NCBI GenBank assembly: GCA_947503835.1
Contig: CANNFM010000004.1
Coordinates: forward strand, 248,001 to 312,000
Source: an uncultured Aquimarina sp.
GTDB taxonomy: Bacteria; Bacteroidota; Bacteroidia; Flavobacteriales; Flavobacteriaceae
Direction: 5' to 3'
Length of the DNA stretch: 64,000 bases
Shown here: positions 1 through 8,697 of the stretch, piece after piece
Position numbering within the stretch: position 1 is the stretch's first letter
Layout: each line of letters opens with the position of its first letter
Notes under the pieces: generated by a model
Told to the model about the DNA's origin: nothing
Databases searched by the model: none
Seen by the model: only the letters and a program-made list of their open reading frames with translations
Position numbers and translations under genes: made by a program

Positions 1-394
1 ACAATTCTATCAAAACCCCATTGGTGCTTTTAGGATGTATGAAAGCAACCAATTTATTATCAGCTCCTGGTTTTGGAGTTTTGTTAATGAGCTGAAACCC
101 TTCTTTTTCTAATCGATCCAACTCCTTTTCGATATCGACTACATCAAAAGCAATATGATGTATACCTTCACCTTTTTTAGCAATAAATTTTCCGATAGGT
201 CCGTCTTCTTTGGTACTAGCTAGTAATTCTATTTTGCTTTCTCCAACCTTAAAAAAAGAAGTGATCACTGCTTCGCTCTCTACTGCTTCCTGTTTATAAG
301 GGGGTACTCCTAAAAGTTTTTCATATAAGGCATTGGCATGATCAATATCTTTTACTGCAATACCCAGATGTTCTATTTTATTAATATGATTCAT
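1..394 (-). CDS. mce: Methylmalonyl-CoA epimerase (VOC family), 3' end cut by window edge
   Basis: About 131 codons are visible from the ATG at 394-392; the last few codons lie beyond the window edge. The protein opens MNHINKIEHLGIAVKDI and shows the paired metal-ligand motifs of vicinal-oxygen-chelate epimerases: His in IEHLGIAV, Glu in KIELLAST, His in GEGIHHIAFDV and Glu in NGVLIEL. The family interconverts (2R)- and (2S)-methylmalonyl-CoA in propionate metabolism in the cytoplasm. Length and motif spacing are normal. The family call rests on motifs read by eye; a general VOC glyoxalase is the only real alternative. Confidence 0.88.
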   Translation of the reverse strand, partial: MNHINKIEHLGIAVKDIDHANALYEKLLGVPPYKQEAVESEAVITSFFKVGESKIELLASTKEDGPIGKFIAKKGEGIHHIAFDVVDIEKELDRLEKEGFQLINKTPKPGADNKLVAFIHPKSTNGVLIEL

Positions 395-423
395 CTGTTC
401 TTTTTATTTATTTTTAGTTGTCA

Positions 424-448
424 TACTTCGACTATGCTCAGCACAAGC
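424..448 (+). repeat. Small intergenic repeat (TTCGACT / GCTCAG family)
   Basis: The core TACTTCGACTA...GCTCAGCACAAGC recurs in reverse orientation at 30695-30719, with near identity. A related palindrome lies at 2846-2874. It sits between the divergent epimerase and rbfA genes and codes for nothing visible. Confidence 0.6.
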
Positions 449-550
449 ATAGAATTTGCCATTGAACATTTCAGTTGGTAACAACTTAGTAGTTATGGCT
501 TATTTCATAATATACTTTTATCTCTATGTCGTAAAAGTACAATTAATATG

Positions 551-558
551 TATTTTTG
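551..558 (+). promoter_or_regulatory. Bacteroidetes -7 promoter box for rbfA
   Basis: TATTTTTG matches the TAnnTTTG -7 consensus of the Bacteroidetes primary sigma factor. Only four bases (CACT) separate it from the rbfA ATG at 563, so transcription probably starts at or next to the start codon. Confidence 0.6.
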
Positions 559-562
559 CACT

Positions 563-955
563 ATGGAAACAAATAGACAGAAAAAAATTGCAGGAGTATT
601 GCAGCGCGATGTTGCCGATGTAATACAGAATGCATTACGTGAAGCTGGAGTACATGGGATTTTAGTTTCTGTGACCAAAGTGAGTGTTACTACAGATTTA
701 TCGATTGCCAAAGTATATATGAGTGTGTTCCCACATGAAGAGGGAGAGAACGTATTAAAAGAGGTCAATGCCGTAAAATCTCAAATTAAACACCAAGTCG
801 CACAACGTACCAGAAATCAATTGCGTCGTATGCCAGAAGTATCCTATTTTATTGATGATTCTTTGGAGTATATTTCGAATATCGAAAAAGCAGTAAAAGG
901 AGAAGAAAACCCCCTCCAGAACCCAGATCTTCTCGAAAAGCGTAAAAAGAAATAG
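563..955 (+). CDS. rbfA: Ribosome-binding factor A
   Basis: This 130-residue protein is the right size for RbfA, a KH-fold factor that binds the 30S subunit and matures the 5' end of 16S rRNA, important in the cold. Visible features are the N-terminal region ETNRQKKIAGVLQRDVADV, the central segment SVTKVSVTTDLSIAKVYMSV and the pattern IKHQVAQRTRNQLRRMPEV before DDSLEYI. An upstream in-frame ATG at 548 precedes the promoter box, so I chose 563. It is followed after about 75 bp by a LolE-like permease, an order common in Bacteroidetes. The Lys-rich C-terminus is normal. Confidence 0.93.
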   Translation: METNRQKKIAGVLQRDVADVIQNALREAGVHGILVSVTKVSVTTDLSIAKVYMSVFPHEEGENVLKEVNAVKSQIKHQVAQRTRNQLRRMPEVSYFIDDSLEYISNIEKAVKGEENPLQNPDLLEKRKKK

Positions 956-1029
956 GCACTATCGGTTTACTTTGATACCATATCAAAGTATAAAAGCAAT
1001 TTCTTTTATCTTTATCACAAAATAAAAAT

Positions 1030-2232
1030 TTGAACTTCTCACTATACATCGCCAAGCGGTATTTATTTTCTCCGGGAAGCAGCAATGCAATTAATATCAT
1101 TACAGGTATAGCAGCTTCAGGGGTGGTTATAGGAGCAATGGCATTATTTTTAGTGCTCTCGGGATTTGCGGGACTTAAGGATTTTAGTCTTCAGTTTTCT
1201 TCATATTTTGATCCCGATCTTAAAATTTTTCCGTCAAGCGGAAAGACATTTACTTTCAATGAAGCTCAAAAGAAAAATTTGAACCAATTAGAAGGAATAG
1301 CCCATTTTTCTGAAATTGTCGAAGAACGTGTTTTCTTAGAATATAGAGGTAAACAAAAAACAGCCTATATCAAAGGGATAGATGTTAATTACAATCAAGT
1401 GATCCAGACCGATAGCATTTTGGCTTATGGCGATTGGGTAAACAATAATGATTTTCAGGTGGTTGCCGGTAATGGGATCAGTAGAGAATTAAGCATGGGG
1501 GTAGAACAAGCCTATACTAATCTTCTTAGTATCTATGTTGTAAAACCCGGAAAAGGAATTCCTAATGATCCATCCAAGGGATTTAGATCAGAAAAGGCAG
1601 TTAATATTGGTATCTACAGCGTAAATGAAGAACTGGATCAAAAGTATATTTTTTCTACCATTGGTTTAGCGCGTACCTTGCTCGAATTACCACAAGATAA
1701 AGTAACCCATATAGAACTTAAATTATCTCCACAAGCTAATGAAACAGCAATAGTACAGGAGCTTCAATCTATTTTTGATCATCAGGTAATTATAAAAAAC
1801 AGGGTGCAGCTTAATGATACCTTATACAAGATGCTCAATACAGAAAATCTGGTTTCTTACCTGGTGATTACATTGATTGCCGTTATCGCCTTATTTAATG
1901 TTGCCGGGGCGATTATCATGATGATTATTGATAAGAAAAGTAATGTAAAGACACTCTACAATGTAGGGGCATCTTTAGCAAATATTAGAAAGATCTTTTT
2001 GTTTCAAGGCTCACTCATGACCATATTAGGAGCTCTGTTAGGATTAATACTAGGGTTTATCCTAATTGTGTTGCAACAACAATTCGGATTGTTGATGATT
2101 ACACCGTCATTGCCATATCCTACTCGCATAACAGTAGTTAGTTTTGTCGTTGTTTTTTTAACGATAACCGTTATTGGTTTTATAGCTTCACTACTGGCAT
2201 CCAGCAGAATTAATCAGAAATTGGTAGAGTAA
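1030..2232 (+). CDS. FtsX/LolE-family ABC transporter permease (TTG start)
   Basis: This 400-residue membrane protein has the MacB/LolC/LolE layout: one transmembrane helix near residues 20-45, a large extracytoplasmic domain to about 270, then three helices (about 275-300, 320-350 and 370-395) forming an FtsX domain. The N-terminal IAKRYLFSPGSSNAINIIT is typical of lipoprotein-releasing permeases, which work with a LolD-type ATPase to move lipoproteins toward the outer membrane. No ATPase gene is adjacent. The first codon is TTG at 1030; no ATG fits before the conserved N-terminus. It is probably cotranscribed with rbfA. The exact substrate is inferred. Confidence 0.85.
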   Translation: MNFSLYIAKRYLFSPGSSNAINIITGIAASGVVIGAMALFLVLSGFAGLKDFSLQFSSYFDPDLKIFPSSGKTFTFNEAQKKNLNQLEGIAHFSEIVEERVFLEYRGKQKTAYIKGIDVNYNQVIQTDSILAYGDWVNNNDFQVVAGNGISRELSMGVEQAYTNLLSIYVVKPGKGIPNDPSKGFRSEKAVNIGIYSVNEELDQKYIFSTIGLARTLLELPQDKVTHIELKLSPQANETAIVQELQSIFDHQVIIKNRVQLNDTLYKMLNTENLVSYLVITLIAVIALFNVAGAIIMMIIDKKSNVKTLYNVGASLANIRKIFLFQGSLMTILGALLGLILGFILIVLQQQFGLLMITPSLPYPTRITVVSFVVVFLTITVIGFIASLLASSRINQKLVE

Positions 2233-2243
2233 ATTAAGTCGCT

Positions 2244-2675
2244 ATGAAACAAGTGTTGTGGAGTTTGTTTTTTAGCCCGGCTTTAGTTTTTTTAGAACTT
2301 ATTTCTTTTAGATATACCTGCCAATACGAGGATGGAGGACCCGATTTTTACGGTTTCCCTTTTATTTATAGAACTAGTAATGTCTGGGTAAACTCGTTAT
2401 CTGGTGAGTTTTACGTATTAGGTTGTATAGGAAATATGCTTTTTTGGACCGTAATCTTATTTGCTCTTATGACAGGGATTAAGCGCCTAAAAATTCCAAT
2501 ACATAAACTAACTTCTAGGGTATGGGGAGTTTTTTTATTGCTTTTCGGGTTTTGTATCGTGTATAGTACACTAAGTATTGTAGATTGGCGCTATCAATGG
2601 CAGCATGATTTTAAGATGGATTATTATAGCGATGACATAATTTGCAACAGAGAAATACAATTTTTTTGGAATTAG
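2244..2675 (+). CDS. Small integral membrane protein of unknown function
   Basis: This 143-residue protein starts 11 bp after the permease stop, so it is probably in the same operon. It shows three hydrophobic segments: near residues 5-22, around LGCIGNMLFWTVILFALM (about 58-78) and VWGVFLLLFGFCIVYSTL (about 95-115). The remaining parts are short loops, with a Trp/Tyr-rich C-terminal tail. I do not recognise the family. It could be an accessory to the permease or an unrelated lineage-specific protein; nothing in the sequence decides this. Confidence 0.6.
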   Translation: MKQVLWSLFFSPALVFLELISFRYTCQYEDGGPDFYGFPFIYRTSNVWVNSLSGEFYVLGCIGNMLFWTVILFALMTGIKRLKIPIHKLTSRVWGVFLLLFGFCIVYSTLSIVDWRYQWQHDFKMDYYSDDIICNREIQFFWN

Positions 2676-2699
2676 GCCTACTTTAGAATTTTTATCAGA

Positions 2700-2785
2700 T
2701 TTGGGCGTGCCCCTTCGTTACACTTCGGGTCGGGCTATACGCGCTACACGGTAGCTAGCTCCTATCCCTCACGCATATATCACCT
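2700..2785 (-). ncRNA. Structured intergenic element, copy A (possible Flavo-1-like RNA)
   Basis: Read on the minus strand, this stretch contains GAGGGATAGGAG followed by GCGTATAGCCCGACCCGAAG and CACGCCC. The same ordered modules (AGGGATAGAAG, then AGCGGATAGCCCG) occur in the lepA leader at 4061-4182 on the plus strand. Such elements are common after genes in flavobacteria; I compare them from memory with the Flavo-1 motif. This copy lies downstream of dusB on the same strand. No ORF explains it. Confidence 0.4.
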
Positions 2786-2809
2786 TGTTGTATCTTTTTA
2801 TTTTGTATC

Positions 2810-2871
2810 CTTCGAGAGCCTCAGGGTACTAAAAAAAGAAAGTTTTGCTTGTGCCTGAGGCTCTCGAAGGC
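2810..2871. repeat. Long perfect inverted repeat (17-bp arms)
   Basis: Arms CCTTCGAGAGCCTCAGG (2810-2826) and CCTGAGGCTCTCGAAGG (2855-2871) are perfectly complementary around a 28-nt A/T-rich loop. A 23-bp segment (2852-2874) is identical to 4118-4140 in the lepA leader. It lies 3' of dusB, so it may act as a terminator-like structure, but the family also occurs elsewhere as a dispersed palindrome. Confidence 0.75.
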
Positions 2872-2892
2872 ACTACTATACACTAAACTATC

Positions 2893-3885
2893 TCAAACAA
2901 ACTCAAACCCTGAGAATGTTGATTGCACTTCGTCGAAGGCAGCAAAAACATCATCGGGATGATCGCTGGTCACCATTTTCATTCGGTAATCCTTAAAATG
3001 CGGGATGCCTTTAAAATAATTGGTATAATGTCTGCGTGTTTCGAATACTCCTAGTTTTTCTCCTTTCCAGTCGATCGCCATTTGTAAGTGTCTACGTGCA
3101 GCAATCACCCGTTCTTCTATGGTTGGAGGCGGCAAATGTTCGCCAGTTTTAAAATAATGTTTTACTTCATTAAAAAACCATGGGTATCCAATACTGGCAC
3201 GACCGATCATAGCACCATCCAGTCCATATTGATCACGCATTTCTTTAGCACGTTCGGGAGTATCTACGTCTCCATTACCAAATACAGGGATATGCATTCT
3301 TGGGTTGTTTTTAACCTCGGCAATGGGTCTCCAATCGGCATTACCCTTATACATTTGTGCCCGGGTACGACCATGTATCGAAATGGCTTTGGCTCCAACG
3401 TCTTGTAATCGCTCGGCAACCTCTACAATTTTTATAGAATCATGATCCCAACCCAATCGGGTTTTTACGGTAACGGGTAATTTAGTATGCTCTACCATCG
3501 CTTTGGTAAGCGATACCATAAGATCGATATCTTTAAGAATACCGGCTCCAGCACCTTTGCTCACTACTTTTTTTACCGGGCAACCAAAATTGATATCTAT
3601 AATATCAGGTCCAGATGCCTCAACAATCTCTACAGATTTTAGCATAGAGTCCAGATTGGCTCCAAAGATCTGGATCCCAACGGGACGTTCTTTTTCGTAA
3701 ATATCCAGTTTCATTACACTTTTAGCAGCATCGCGTATCAATCCTTCACTAGAAATAAACTCGGTATAGACCACATCGGCACCTTGTTCTTTACACAACG
3801 CTCTAAAGGGTGGGTCACTTACATCCTCCATGGGTGCAAGTAGTAACGGAAATTCTCCTACATCTATGTCTCCTATCTTAGCCAC
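2893..3885 (-). CDS. dusB: tRNA-dihydrouridine synthase (DusB type)
   Basis: This flavoenzyme reduces specific uridines in tRNA D-loops using FMN and NAD(P)H. The TIM-barrel signatures are clear: LLLAPMEDVSDPPFRALCKE at the N-terminus, DINFGCPVKK with the catalytic-loop Cys, VKTRLGWDHDS, SIHGRTRAQMY and the FMN-binding end GNGDV...GAMIGRASIGYPW. The reading frame extends to a GTG at 3936, but that codon is inside a palindromic repeat and the extra 17 residues are unlike the family. I take the GTG at 3885 (V-A-K-I-G-D), giving 330 residues, a normal length. It is divergent from lepA. Confidence 0.92.
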   Translation of the reverse strand: MAKIGDIDVGEFPLLLAPMEDVSDPPFRALCKEQGADVVYTEFISSEGLIRDAAKSVMKLDIYEKERPVGIQIFGANLDSMLKSVEIVEASGPDIIDINFGCPVKKVVSKGAGAGILKDIDLMVSLTKAMVEHTKLPVTVKTRLGWDHDSIKIVEVAERLQDVGAKAISIHGRTRAQMYKGNADWRPIAEVKNNPRMHIPVFGNGDVDTPERAKEMRDQYGLDGAMIGRASIGYPWFFNEVKHYFKTGEHLPPPTIEERVIAARRHLQMAIDWKGEKLGVFETRRHYTNYFKGIPHFKDYRMKMVTSDHPDDVFAAFDEVQSTFSGFEFV

Positions 3886-3935
3886 AACAATTATTTTTTT
3901 GGTAAAAATACGAATTCTTACGTACCTAATAAGCA

Positions 3936-3962
3936 CCTGTAAGGTTTCGAAAACCTTGCAGG
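3936..3962. repeat. Palindrome upstream of dusB
   Basis: CCTGTAAGGTTT and AAAACCTTGCAGG form an imperfect hairpin with a TCG tip. The longest dusB frame would begin inside it, which argues against that start. It is one of several small palindromes in the gap 3886-4194. Confidence 0.6.
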
Positions 3963-4007
3963 CGTAATAAATAACCGAAGAGATGATATAAACCTTCTAA
4001 AATCGAT

Positions 4008-4015
4008 TATATTTG
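4008..4015 (+). promoter_or_regulatory. Putative -7 promoter box for lepA
   Basis: TATATTTG followed by C matches TAnnTTTG. If used, the lepA transcript has a leader of about 170-175 nt that contains the structured element at 4061-4182. Confidence 0.5.
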
Positions 4016-4060
4016 CAGACTAAATGATTTTGACTTAGTTAAGTCGAATGTAACGGATTG

Positions 4061-4182
4061 GCCCGCCTGAAAGATATCTTCGGGCAGGGATAGAAGCGAC
4101 ATCCTTTTTTCTTTTTTGTGCCTGAGGCTCTCGAAGGCACAAAAAAGAAAAAAGATATAGCGGATAGCCCGATAAGCCCGCC
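4061..4182 (+). ncRNA. Structured leader element, copy B, upstream of lepA (possible Flavo-1-like RNA)
   Basis: The plus strand contains paired blocks: GCCCGCC...GGCGGGC-type ends, GGATAGAAGCGACATCC, a near-perfect hairpin with 19-nt arms at 4104-4122 and 4136-4154, then GATATAGCGGATAGCCCG. The hairpin tip (4118-4140) is identical to 2852-2874. The element ends 12 bp before the lepA ATG, so it is either a leader structure or a separate short RNA. It shares its modules with copy A at 2700-2785. Confidence 0.45.
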
Positions 4183-4194
4183 AAAAAAAATAGA

Positions 4195-5991
4195 ATGAAG
4201 AACATTAGAAATTTTTGCATCATTGCACATATAGATCACGGTAAGAGTACACTTGCAGATCGACTGTTGGATTTTACGGGATCGGTAACCGCTCGCGAAG
4301 CACAAGCACAGCTATTGGATAGCATGGATCTGGAGCGTGAACGTGGGATTACCATCAAGAGTCATGCAATCCAGATGGAATATACCTACAAAGGGGAAGA
4401 TTATATCCTTAATCTTATTGATACTCCTGGTCATGTAGATTTTTCTTACGAAGTTTCTCGTTCTATTGCAGCATGTGAGGGTGCTTTGTTGATCGTTGAT
4501 GCAGCGCAAAGCATACAGGCACAAACAATTTCTAACCTATATTTGGCGCTAGAGAATGATCTAGAGATTATTCCGGTGTTGAATAAGGTGGATTTACCAA
4601 GTGCAAATCCCGAAGAAGTAACCGACGATATTGTTGATCTTTTAGGATGTGATGCAGAAGAAGTAATCCCGGCCAGTGCCAAAACTGGGATTGGGATCGA
4701 AGAAATTCTAACAGCAATAATAGAACGTATTCCTGCTCCTAGAGGTAATGCCGATGAACCTTTGCAAGCCCTTATTTTTGATTCGGTTTATAACTCTTTT
4801 AGAGGAGTAGAGACCTATTTTAAAGTAGTGAATGGTGAGATCAAAAAAGGACAACATATTAAGTTTGTGGCTACCGGAAAAAATTATTTTGCTGATGAGG
4901 TTGGGACTTTAAAATTAAATCAAGAACCTAAAAAAACTATAAAAACTGGAGATGTTGGATACTTGATCACCGGTATTAAAGATGCTCGCGAAGTAAAAGT
5001 GGGTGATACCATTACCGATGCAAAAACACCAACCCAGAATGCAATTGCAGGTTTTGAAGATGTAAAACCGATGGTATTTGCCGGGATCTACCCTGTAGAT
5101 ACCGAGGATTACGAAGAACTTCGAAGCTCTATGGAAAAACTTCAGCTTAATGATGCATCTTTGGTTTTTGTGCCAGAGAGTTCTGCGGCTTTAGGCTTTG
5201 GTTTTAGATGTGGATTTCTTGGGATGTTACATATGGAAATCATCCAGGAACGATTAGAGCGAGAATTTAATATGACCGTGATTACTACGGTGCCTAACGT
5301 ATCGTATCATGCATTTACACACAAGAATCCCGATGATATTATCATTGTAAATAACCCGTCTGATTTACCCGACCCTTCTTCTATGAACCGAGTAGAAGAA
5401 CCGTATATTAAAGCTACTATTATTACCAAATCTGATTTTGTAGGTTCGGTAATGTCTCTATGTATCGAAAAACGTGGTGAGATTACGAATCAAACCTATC
5501 TTACTACAGAACGAGTAGAGCTTACCTTTGATATGCCATTAGCCGAAATCGTTTTTGATTTTTATGATCGCCTTAAAACCGTATCTAAAGGATACGCCTC
5601 TTTTGATTATACTCCGATTGGTTTACGTGCTTCAAAACTGGTAAAAGTTGATATACTTCTTAACGGAAATATTGTAGACGCACTGTCGGCATTACTACAT
5701 AAAGATAATGCATACGACATTGGTAAAAAGATCTGTGAAAAGTTAAAAGAATTGATTCCGCGACAGCAATTTGATATTCCTATCCAGGCAGCAATTGGAG
5801 CTAAGTTTATAGCCCGTGAGACCGTAAAAGCATTGCGTAAAGATGTAACTGCTAAGTGTTACGGGGGTGATATTTCTCGGAAACGTAAATTGTTGGAGAA
5901 ACAGAAAAAAGGTAAGAAACGTATGCGCCAGGTGGGTAACGTAGAGATCCCTCAGGAAGCATTTATGGCTGTGCTAAAGTTGAATGATTAA
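4195..5991 (+). CDS. lepA: Elongation factor 4 (ribosome back-translocase GTPase LepA)
   Basis: At 598 residues this is full-length LepA, a ribosome-associated GTPase involved in translation under stress and in 30S biogenesis. G motifs are present: [15 protein letters not shown] (P-loop), RERGITIKS (G2), [12 protein letters not shown] (G3) and NKVDLPSA (G4). EF-G-like domains follow, with the LepA-specific C-terminal domain ending in [20 protein letters not shown] and GKKRMRQVG. The start follows directly after the structured leader. The gap of 171 bp after the stop shows no obvious terminator. No anomalies. Confidence 0.97.
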   Translation: MKNIRNFCIIAHIDHGKSTLADRLLDFTGSVTAREAQAQLLDSMDLERERGITIKSHAIQMEYTYKGEDYILNLIDTPGHVDFSYEVSRSIAACEGALLIVDAAQSIQAQTISNLYLALENDLEIIPVLNKVDLPSANPEEVTDDIVDLLGCDAEEVIPASAKTGIGIEEILTAIIERIPAPRGNADEPLQALIFDSVYNSFRGVETYFKVVNGEIKKGQHIKFVATGKNYFADEVGTLKLNQEPKKTIKTGDVGYLITGIKDAREVKVGDTITDAKTPTQNAIAGFEDVKPMVFAGIYPVDTEDYEELRSSMEKLQLNDASLVFVPESSAALGFGFRCGFLGMLHMEIIQERLEREFNMTVITTVPNVSYHAFTHKNPDDIIIVNNPSDLPDPSSMNRVEEPYIKATIITKSDFVGSVMSLCIEKRGEITNQTYLTTERVELTFDMPLAEIVFDFYDRLKTVSKGYASFDYTPIGLRASKLVKVDILLNGNIVDALSALLHKDNAYDIGKKICEKLKELIPRQQFDIPIQAAIGAKFIARETVKALRKDVTAKCYGGDISRKRKLLEKQKKGKKRMRQVGNVEIPQEAFMAVLKLND

Positions 5992-6162
5992 TAAAGCCTC
6001 ATATAGCAAAGATTAAAGACTTTTTTTAGAAAATTTTATAAGTGTATACAGTATATAAAAACCCAAATCTATACTGTCTAAAGTAATAACACTTGCTTAG
6101 TTCACGTTTAAAACTAAGTATTTGCTATTTTTTTGGTGCATTTTAACTTAAACTAACTACTT

Positions 6163-7251
6163 ATGCAAAATCTTTTTCCCAACAGAATACCAGTTTATAT
6201 ATATCTTTTTTTAATCGCTATTGCATTAGCATGTGTTTCTTGTAGTAGTGATGATAGTGATGGAAATAATAATCAAGGAGGTACAGATGTTCCTATTGAT
6301 AACCCTGGTACCCCTAATGGTAATGTTTTTGAGGAAAACTTTGTGTTAGATACAGAAAACAGATTCTTAAATTATGTGTTACCGGCTACCGAGTATAACA
6401 AGTTTCTTCAGGGGGATGGTGATTTTGTTATGGTATCTAATAAAGTATATGAATACTTAAATGACGACTTCGATTTTATTTTTATTCTTTCTGATGAAGT
6501 TAAGAAGCCCGATGATTTATATTTTGGGATTACAAGAAAAGTTAAAAATGACGTAGAAGGTATAGGGGGCAATATATACGATAATACCGCAAATTATGGT
6601 TCTAAAGGCGCGCTAAAGAGTATTATTCATATGCCTGAAACGAGATTTGTACGAAATGGGCCGTTTTTGCATGAGATTGTACATTATTGGGGGAATTATA
6701 GTTTTATTCCTACAACAGTTGGTGGTCATTGGGGATACTCTAGTGTAGGTGGACAATTGGGAGGATTTGATGAACTTGTTGATTTAGGAAGTAATGCATA
6801 TCAAGGAAGATTAAATGGAAGAGATGGATTCGGAACTTTTGCGAATAGCGGCAATTTGATTCCGTATGGTAATCTAGAATTATACATTATGGGCTTGATA
6901 GGTGCTAATGAACTTGAATCTGTACAAGTTGCCGAAAACCCGGTATCAACTGGTTCGGGAGGATTTACTGCAGATAACATCACAACCTATACTGCGGCCA
7001 ATCTTATTGCTCAACATGGTGAGCGGGTGCCCACAACTCAGAATGCTCAAAAAACCTTTAAGGGGATTACGGTAGTGCTTTCTACTACAAAATTGACCGA
7101 TGATAAAATAGCCGAACTTAATTCTGATCTAGAAAATTTCTCAAGAAATGCAGCGCCAGACTCATCTTGGGGTAATTTGCATAATTTTTGGCTTGCTACA
7201 GGAGGAAAAGCTACACTCGATATTACTGTTTCTCAAGCAAATATTAAATAA
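6163..7251 (+). CDS. Lipoprotein with HExxH motif, putative metalloprotease-like
   Basis: The 362-residue product begins with a hydrophobic signal ending in a lipobox (ACVSCSSDDSD, Cys about 27), followed by an acidic, Asn/Gly-rich linker, so it is an exported lipoprotein. Residues 170-174 read HEIVH in the context FLHEIVHYWGNY, a gluzincin-like zinc-binding motif. A possible third ligand lies in GGFDELVDLGS, about 30-40 residues downstream. I do not recognise a named family, and catalytic activity is inferred from the motif alone. It converges with the HAD gene, with 8 bp of overlap at the stop codons. It is monocistronic by spacing. Confidence 0.75.
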   Translation: MQNLFPNRIPVYIYLFLIAIALACVSCSSDDSDGNNNQGGTDVPIDNPGTPNGNVFEENFVLDTENRFLNYVLPATEYNKFLQGDGDFVMVSNKVYEYLNDDFDFIFILSDEVKKPDDLYFGITRKVKNDVEGIGGNIYDNTANYGSKGALKSIIHMPETRFVRNGPFLHEIVHYWGNYSFIPTTVGGHWGYSSVGGQLGGFDELVDLGSNAYQGRLNGRDGFGTFANSGNLIPYGNLELYIMGLIGANELESVQVAENPVSTGSGGFTADNITTYTAANLIAQHGERVPTTQNAQKTFKGITVVLSTTKLTDDKIAELNSDLENFSRNAAPDSSWGNLHNFWLATGGKATLDITVSQANIK

Positions 7252-8062
7252 CCGAAGTTTTTTTGGCTTCGATCATTTTATGTAGCATATATTCTACACC
7301 ATTTTCATTATTACTCTTGGTAGTATAGTTTGCCACGGCCTTTACATTAGGGTGCGCATTTTCCATAGCAAAACTATAGGTAGCTTGACTCATCATTTCG
7401 AGATCGTTATTATAATCCCCAAAAACCATAGTTTCTTCTGGTAGTATATTATGAGCATTTTGCAATTGTTGCAACGCATACCCTTTATTGGCTAGATTGT
7501 GAGATAAGTCTAACCAAACCTCTCCCGATACTTTCACTTTTAGGCGATTTTCTAGATGTTTTAATGCAGGATACAGGTATTTTTCTGACCCTTTTTGATT
7601 GCAAATAGCAATTTTTAAATATACATCATCGGTTACCTCGGCAAGATCTTCTACAATTTCATAGCGATCATAGAACTCGGTAAACATATCGACAAAATCT
7701 TGTCCGTAATCTTCGATATATCCTTTTTTGCGACCACAAAGAATAACCTGTGATCCTTTTAGTGTTTTAGTAATCTCCAACAATTCGAGGTACGTTTCTC
7801 GGTCAATTACGGTAGTTTGTAGTTCTTTGTCTTGCTGCATAGTTAATGCTCCGTTCTCTGCAATAACAAAGATGTCATCTTTTATGGGTTTTAATTTATC
7901 GATAATGCTATAGTACTGTCTTCCGCTTGCGGCAACAAAAGTGACACCTAACGCTCTTAATTCATCGAATAGGTAATAAAAGGATTGACTTACTTCTCCT
8001 CTAGAGTTAAGAAGTGTGCCATCCATATCGGTGGCAACTAGTTTTATTTGAGATAAATCCAT
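7244..8062 (-). CDS. Cof-type HAD-superfamily hydrolase
   Basis: This 272-residue protein is a class-IIB HAD phosphatase, the family of broad sugar-phosphate and flavin-precursor phosphatases (YidA, YbjI, Cof). Motif I is VATDMDGTLLNSRGEVS with the two catalytic Asps. Motif II is FVAASGRQYYS, and motifs III/IV are NKGYALQQL and VFGDYNNDLEMM. The C2-type cap occupies about residues 85-185. The substrate cannot be read from sequence. Its 3' end overlaps the convergent lipoprotein gene by 8 bp. Confidence 0.9.
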   Translation of the reverse strand: MDLSQIKLVATDMDGTLLNSRGEVSQSFYYLFDELRALGVTFVAASGRQYYSIIDKLKPIKDDIFVIAENGALTMQQDKELQTTVIDRETYLELLEITKTLKGSQVILCGRKKGYIEDYGQDFVDMFTEFYDRYEIVEDLAEVTDDVYLKIAICNQKGSEKYLYPALKHLENRLKVKVSGEVWLDLSHNLANKGYALQQLQNAHNILPEETMVFGDYNNDLEMMSQATYSFAMENAHPNVKAVANYTTKSNNENGVEYMLHKMIEAKKTSVI

Positions 8063-8154
8063 AGCGGTACTTGTTTATGATGTAAAGGTATTGTAGTGAG
8101 AGGAAATATGGTTATAACCACTGTAAAATTTGTATTAAATTAGAGAAATTTATT

Positions 8155-8262
8155 GTCATTCTAGCGTAGGCTGGAATCCAAACTGTTAATTACAGTGATT
8201 AATAAAATTGTAAGGTTATCTTAGGTATAAAAAAATAGATCCCAGCTTACGCTGGAATGACA
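8155..8262. repeat. Paired REP-like palindromes (REPIN-type doublet)
   Basis: GTCATTCTAGCGTAGGCTGG (starting 8155) and its near-complement CCAGCTTACGCTGGAATGAC (ending 8262) flank about 60 bp. The same GTCATTCC...GGAATCC motif occurs at 24883, 27165, 30787 and 30847. The right arm supplies an alternative ATG (8257) in frame with yjbQ. Confidence 0.75.
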
Positions 8263-8268
8263 AAGTGT

Positions 8269-8697
8269 ATGAAATTCTTCCAAAAAGAAATACAACTAAC
8301 CCCTCAGAAAAGAGGATTTCATTTGATAACTAATGAAATTCTTGATGCGTTTTCTGAAATCAAACAGATTAAAGTAGGGCAACTACAGGTATTTATTAAG
8401 CATACTTCGGCCAGTCTTACGATCAACGAAAATGCAGATCCTACAGTGCGTCAAGATTTTGAAAGCCATATGAATAGTATGGTTCCCGAGAATGCACCGT
8501 ATTACATTCATACTTATGAGGGGCCTGATGATATGCCCGCACATATTAAATCATCATTAATGGGGTGCTCAGTGCAGATTCCTATTACCAATGGAAAACC
8601 AAATCTTGGCACCTGGCAAGGCATCTATCTTTGCGAACATAGAGATTATGGTGGATCTAGAAAATTGGTATTAACGGCGTATGGAACAGCCCCCTAA
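8269..8697 (+). CDS. yjbQ: YjbQ/UPF0047 family protein (secondary thiamine-phosphate synthase type)
   Basis: The 142-residue protein matches YjbQ throughout: IKHTSASLTINENADPTV, the acidic/His region DFESHMNSMVPENAPYYIHT, GPDDMPAHIKSSLMGCS, and the C-terminal GTWQGIYLCEHRDYG before RKLVLTAYG. Members are small trimeric proteins with conserved His residues; some show weak thiamine-phosphate synthase activity, and the physiological role is unsettled. The frame extends 12 bp upstream to an ATG inside a palindromic repeat; the ATG at 8269 gives the usual length. The stop codon TAA lies within another repeat arm (8688-8709), so the last residues are repeat-derived. Confidence 0.9.
   Translation: MKFFQKEIQLTPQKRGFHLITNEILDAFSEIKQIKVGQLQVFIKHTSASLTINENADPTVRQDFESHMNSMVPENAPYYIHTYEGPDDMPAHIKSSLMGCSVQIPITNGKPNLGTWQGIYLCEHRDYGGSRKLVLTAYGTAP

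Noticed and set aside
3883..3936. Longer dusB start at 3936
   Set aside because: The GTG at 3936 lies in a palindrome and the added residues are not conserved in the family.
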